Origin: Deltaproteobacteria bacterium
GTDB taxonomy: Bacteria > Desulfobacterota > Binatia > Binatales > Binataceae
Length of the DNA stretch: 5,417 nucleotides
Direction of reading: 5' to 3'
Assembly (NCBI GenBank): GCA_021786815.1
Contig: JAJYMR010000073.1
Coordinates: forward strand, 1-5,417
In this document: positions 3,789 to 5,417 of the stretch, piece by piece
How the letters are laid out: each line of letters starts with the position of its first letter
Numbering within the stretch: position 1 is the first letter of the stretch
Translations under genes and position numbers: made by a program
The notes under the pieces: model-generated
The model's input: only the letters and a program-made list of their open reading frames with translations
What the model was told of the DNA's origin: nothing
The model's database searches: none

Positions 3789-5417
3789 CTATACCATCCC
3801 CACCGCCGCCGGCCCCGCATTATGGAACAACGCCGCCTCGTAAAGACCGTCCGCCGTCCCCGTCGAATAAAGCGCGGTGTGCAGCTCGCTCGTCAGCCTG
3901 GCAATCACGCGATCCGCGGTTGCCTCAGGCGAGCCCGCGCCGTGAATGTGTATATCGCCGAACCGGATTTCGCCGATATGATAGGCCATCGGCCTGATGT
4001 GGCTTGGCGGCAGACCGCCAGACGGCCGTATCACGCTCGTGGGCGGCAATCCGTCGTGCGGATAGAAATGCTTGATGAGCTTGCGGCCGAGCCACGGCCC
4101 GCCATAAATCGCGCCCGCCGCGCCTGCGGCGAGGCCTGCGGCAACCAGTCCGAAAGGCGTCAACGCAAGTGCGCCGCCTGCCGCTGCCCCACCGCCGCCC
4201 GCTATCGTCGCCGCCGTTCCCGCGCCCTGCGACGCCGCGATTAGCCCAAGCATCTTCGCCACGCCGCCCAGGACCACTACCGCGCCCGTCGCGCCCGCGA
4301 TCGCGGTCAGCGACACCGCCATCCGATCAAACTGTAGTGCGAAGTGCGGATGCTTCAGCATCCACGTAGAGGCCCGGTTGATCGCGGCGTCTATTTGATT
4401 GATGACGGGGAGCAGCTCCTTCATGCCGGGCAGAAAGGCGTTGATAACCAGGTTTTTCAGGTCGGTCATCGCGCGCAGCGTCGCGTTCCAGACGATGCTC
4501 TGGAGCGTCTTCTGCTGCTTCTCAACCGGCGCCATCGCGCCAATCCGCCGCAGCGTCGCGGCCAGCTCGACGCCAAAGGCTTGCAGCGCAACCTCTTCGG
4601 CGACCCGCCCGCCCGTCGTTCCAAAGCCGACTTTCGCCACTTTCTCGAACTCGAATCGGCCCAGGCGGGTCAGCGCGGACGACAGCGTGCGAATCACTTT
4701 CGTCAGGTCGGGCACGCCATGCGTCAGGATCGTTGACTGGCGGTTTCTGTCCAGCAGTCCGAGCTCGAACAGCGCGGCGATCTGCCGATGGGGCGGCAGG
4801 ACGCCGCCGCCCGCCGCACCCGGAACCAGCCGCTGCAGGAACATCGCCAGCCCCGCGCCCGAGGCCACACCGCCCGCGCGCCCGCCGCCTCCGCCGCCAA
4901 CCTCCAGCAGCGTCGCCATGAACGGCAACATCTTCTGAATCGGAATACCCAGCGCCGTCGAAGTCGGAATAACGTAGCGGCCCTGCGTCTGAAGACCGCT
5001 CGCGCCGCCCGGCGTCAGCTCCATCAGCTTCGCGGCGGTTTCCATCACCGGATGCATCGCCGCGGCGGTGTGCAGGCCAGCCATCTTGGCAATCGAGCCA
5101 AGCGCGGTGACAACCTGCACCGGGCTGCCCTTGCCGGGAAAGCTCGATACCACCTCCGCCGCCATCGTCAGCATCGGGAGCAGGGCCATCATGTCCTTGC
5201 GCGCCATCCCGAGCCCGCGCATCGTAATCGCCAGGTTCCCGACCGTGTTAACGCCGAACATGGTCGCGTGAGACACCTGCTCGATTTCGGCGCGCATCGC
5301 CGTCATTTCGCGCCGCGTCATCCCGGTTGCTATCTGCAGCTCGGTCAGCGTGCGCTGAAATTCGGCGGCGGACTTGGCGCCCCGATACAGGCCATAGGCC
5401 GCCGCCCCGACGCCCAT
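3789..5417 (-). CDS. Phage tail tape-measure protein, TP901-like (C-terminal 542 aa, partial)
   Basis: Tape-measure proteins sit inside the growing tail tube, set its length, and help DNA cross the host envelope on infection. The frame is open to the right edge, so the ATG there is probably internal and the N-terminus is missing. Residues about 10-125 of the visible part (SAAEFQRTLTELQIATGMTR and on, with regular helical repeats) resemble the core of the TP901 tape-measure family. Gly-rich linkers lie at 173-187 and 402-416. A hydrophobic region at about 368-440 contains two membrane-like segments, typical of this family. Near the C-terminus a GLPPxxxIRP unit occurs twice (456-465 and 468-476). 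Strand-rich IGEIRFGDIHIHGAG (481-495) is followed by a helix (SPEATADRVIARLTSELHTA), a common tape-measure ending. It is the most upstream visible gene of the minus-strand tail operon. Confidence 0.85.
   Translation of the reverse strand: MGVGAAAYGLYRGAKSAAEFQRTLTELQIATGMTRREMTAMRAEIEQVSHATMFGVNTVGNLAITMRGLGMARKDMMALLPMLTMAAEVVSSFPGKGSPVQVVTALGSIAKMAGLHTAAAMHPVMETAAKLMELTPGGASGLQTQGRYVIPTSTALGIPIQKMLPFMATLLEVGGGGGGRAGGVASGAGLAMFLQRLVPGAAGGGVLPPHRQIAALFELGLLDRNRQSTILTHGVPDLTKVIRTLSSALTRLGRFEFEKVAKVGFGTTGGRVAEEVALQAFGVELAATLRRIGAMAPVEKQQKTLQSIVWNATLRAMTDLKNLVINAFLPGMKELLPVINQIDAAINRASTWMLKHPHFALQFDRMAVSLTAIAGATGAVVVLGGVAKMLGLIAASQGAGTAATIAGGGGAAAGGALALTPFGLVAAGLAAGAAGAIYGGPWLGRKLIKHFYPHDGLPPTSVIRPSGGLPPSHIRPMAYHIGEIRFGDIHIHGAGSPEATADRVIARLTSELHTALYSTGTADGLYEAALFHNAGPAAVGMV

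Noticed and set aside
1..5417. CRISPR array, rRNA or tRNA genes
   Set aside because: No regularly spaced repeats of CRISPR size and no tRNA or rRNA signature sequences were seen on either strand.

Overview
This 5.4 kb window is GC-rich and looks like the edge of a prophage, or of a phage-derived mobile region, in a high-GC bacterium. Two things support that: a phage tail tape-measure protein running in from the right edge, and a two-gene tyrosine-recombinase operon. The host lineage cannot be named from the sequence.

From left to right: (1) Bases 1-118 hold what looks like the last 34 codons of a plus-strand gene. Its TAG stop lies in the loop of a clean Rho-independent terminator (95-118). 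(2) Bases 119-349 have no convincing gene. They hold only a short T-rich direct repeat, and then the terminator of the operon arriving from the right (350-382, minus strand). (3) Bases 403-2634 are a compact minus-strand operon of three genes. A 357-aa tyrosine recombinase overlaps a 292-aa XerD-like tyrosine recombinase by 4 bases (GTGA). An 85-aa protein with a possible helix-turn-helix follows 25 bases later behind a very strong Shine-Dalgarno sequence. A sigma-70-like promoter (2728-2756) sits in front of the first gene. (4) Bases 2635-2856 are the regulatory region between this operon and a divergent, very basic 73-aa plus-strand gene (2857-3078). It carries two inverted repeats. (5) Bases 3079-3222 lie between convergent genes and hold only hairpins. 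(6) Bases 3223-5417 are a minus-strand tail operon. It holds the C-terminal 542 residues of a TP901-type tape-measure protein, a 48-aa cysteine-containing protein directly behind it, a doubtful 25-codon ORF, and an unrecognised 100-aa protein.

Both recombinases keep all the catalytic residues (R-K-HxxR-H-Y), so they are probably active. Overlapping recombinases of different subtypes plus one small third protein recall the three-gene layout of Tn554-type transposition modules, although the gene sizes differ. The small protein could be a directionality or accessory factor. The tail operon ends in small unknown genes soon after the tape measure, without the usual distal-tail and baseplate genes. 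This suggests either rearrangement at a recombination boundary or an unusual phage layout. The best candidates for something undescribed are the recombinase pair with its small partner and the 48-aa cysteine protein.
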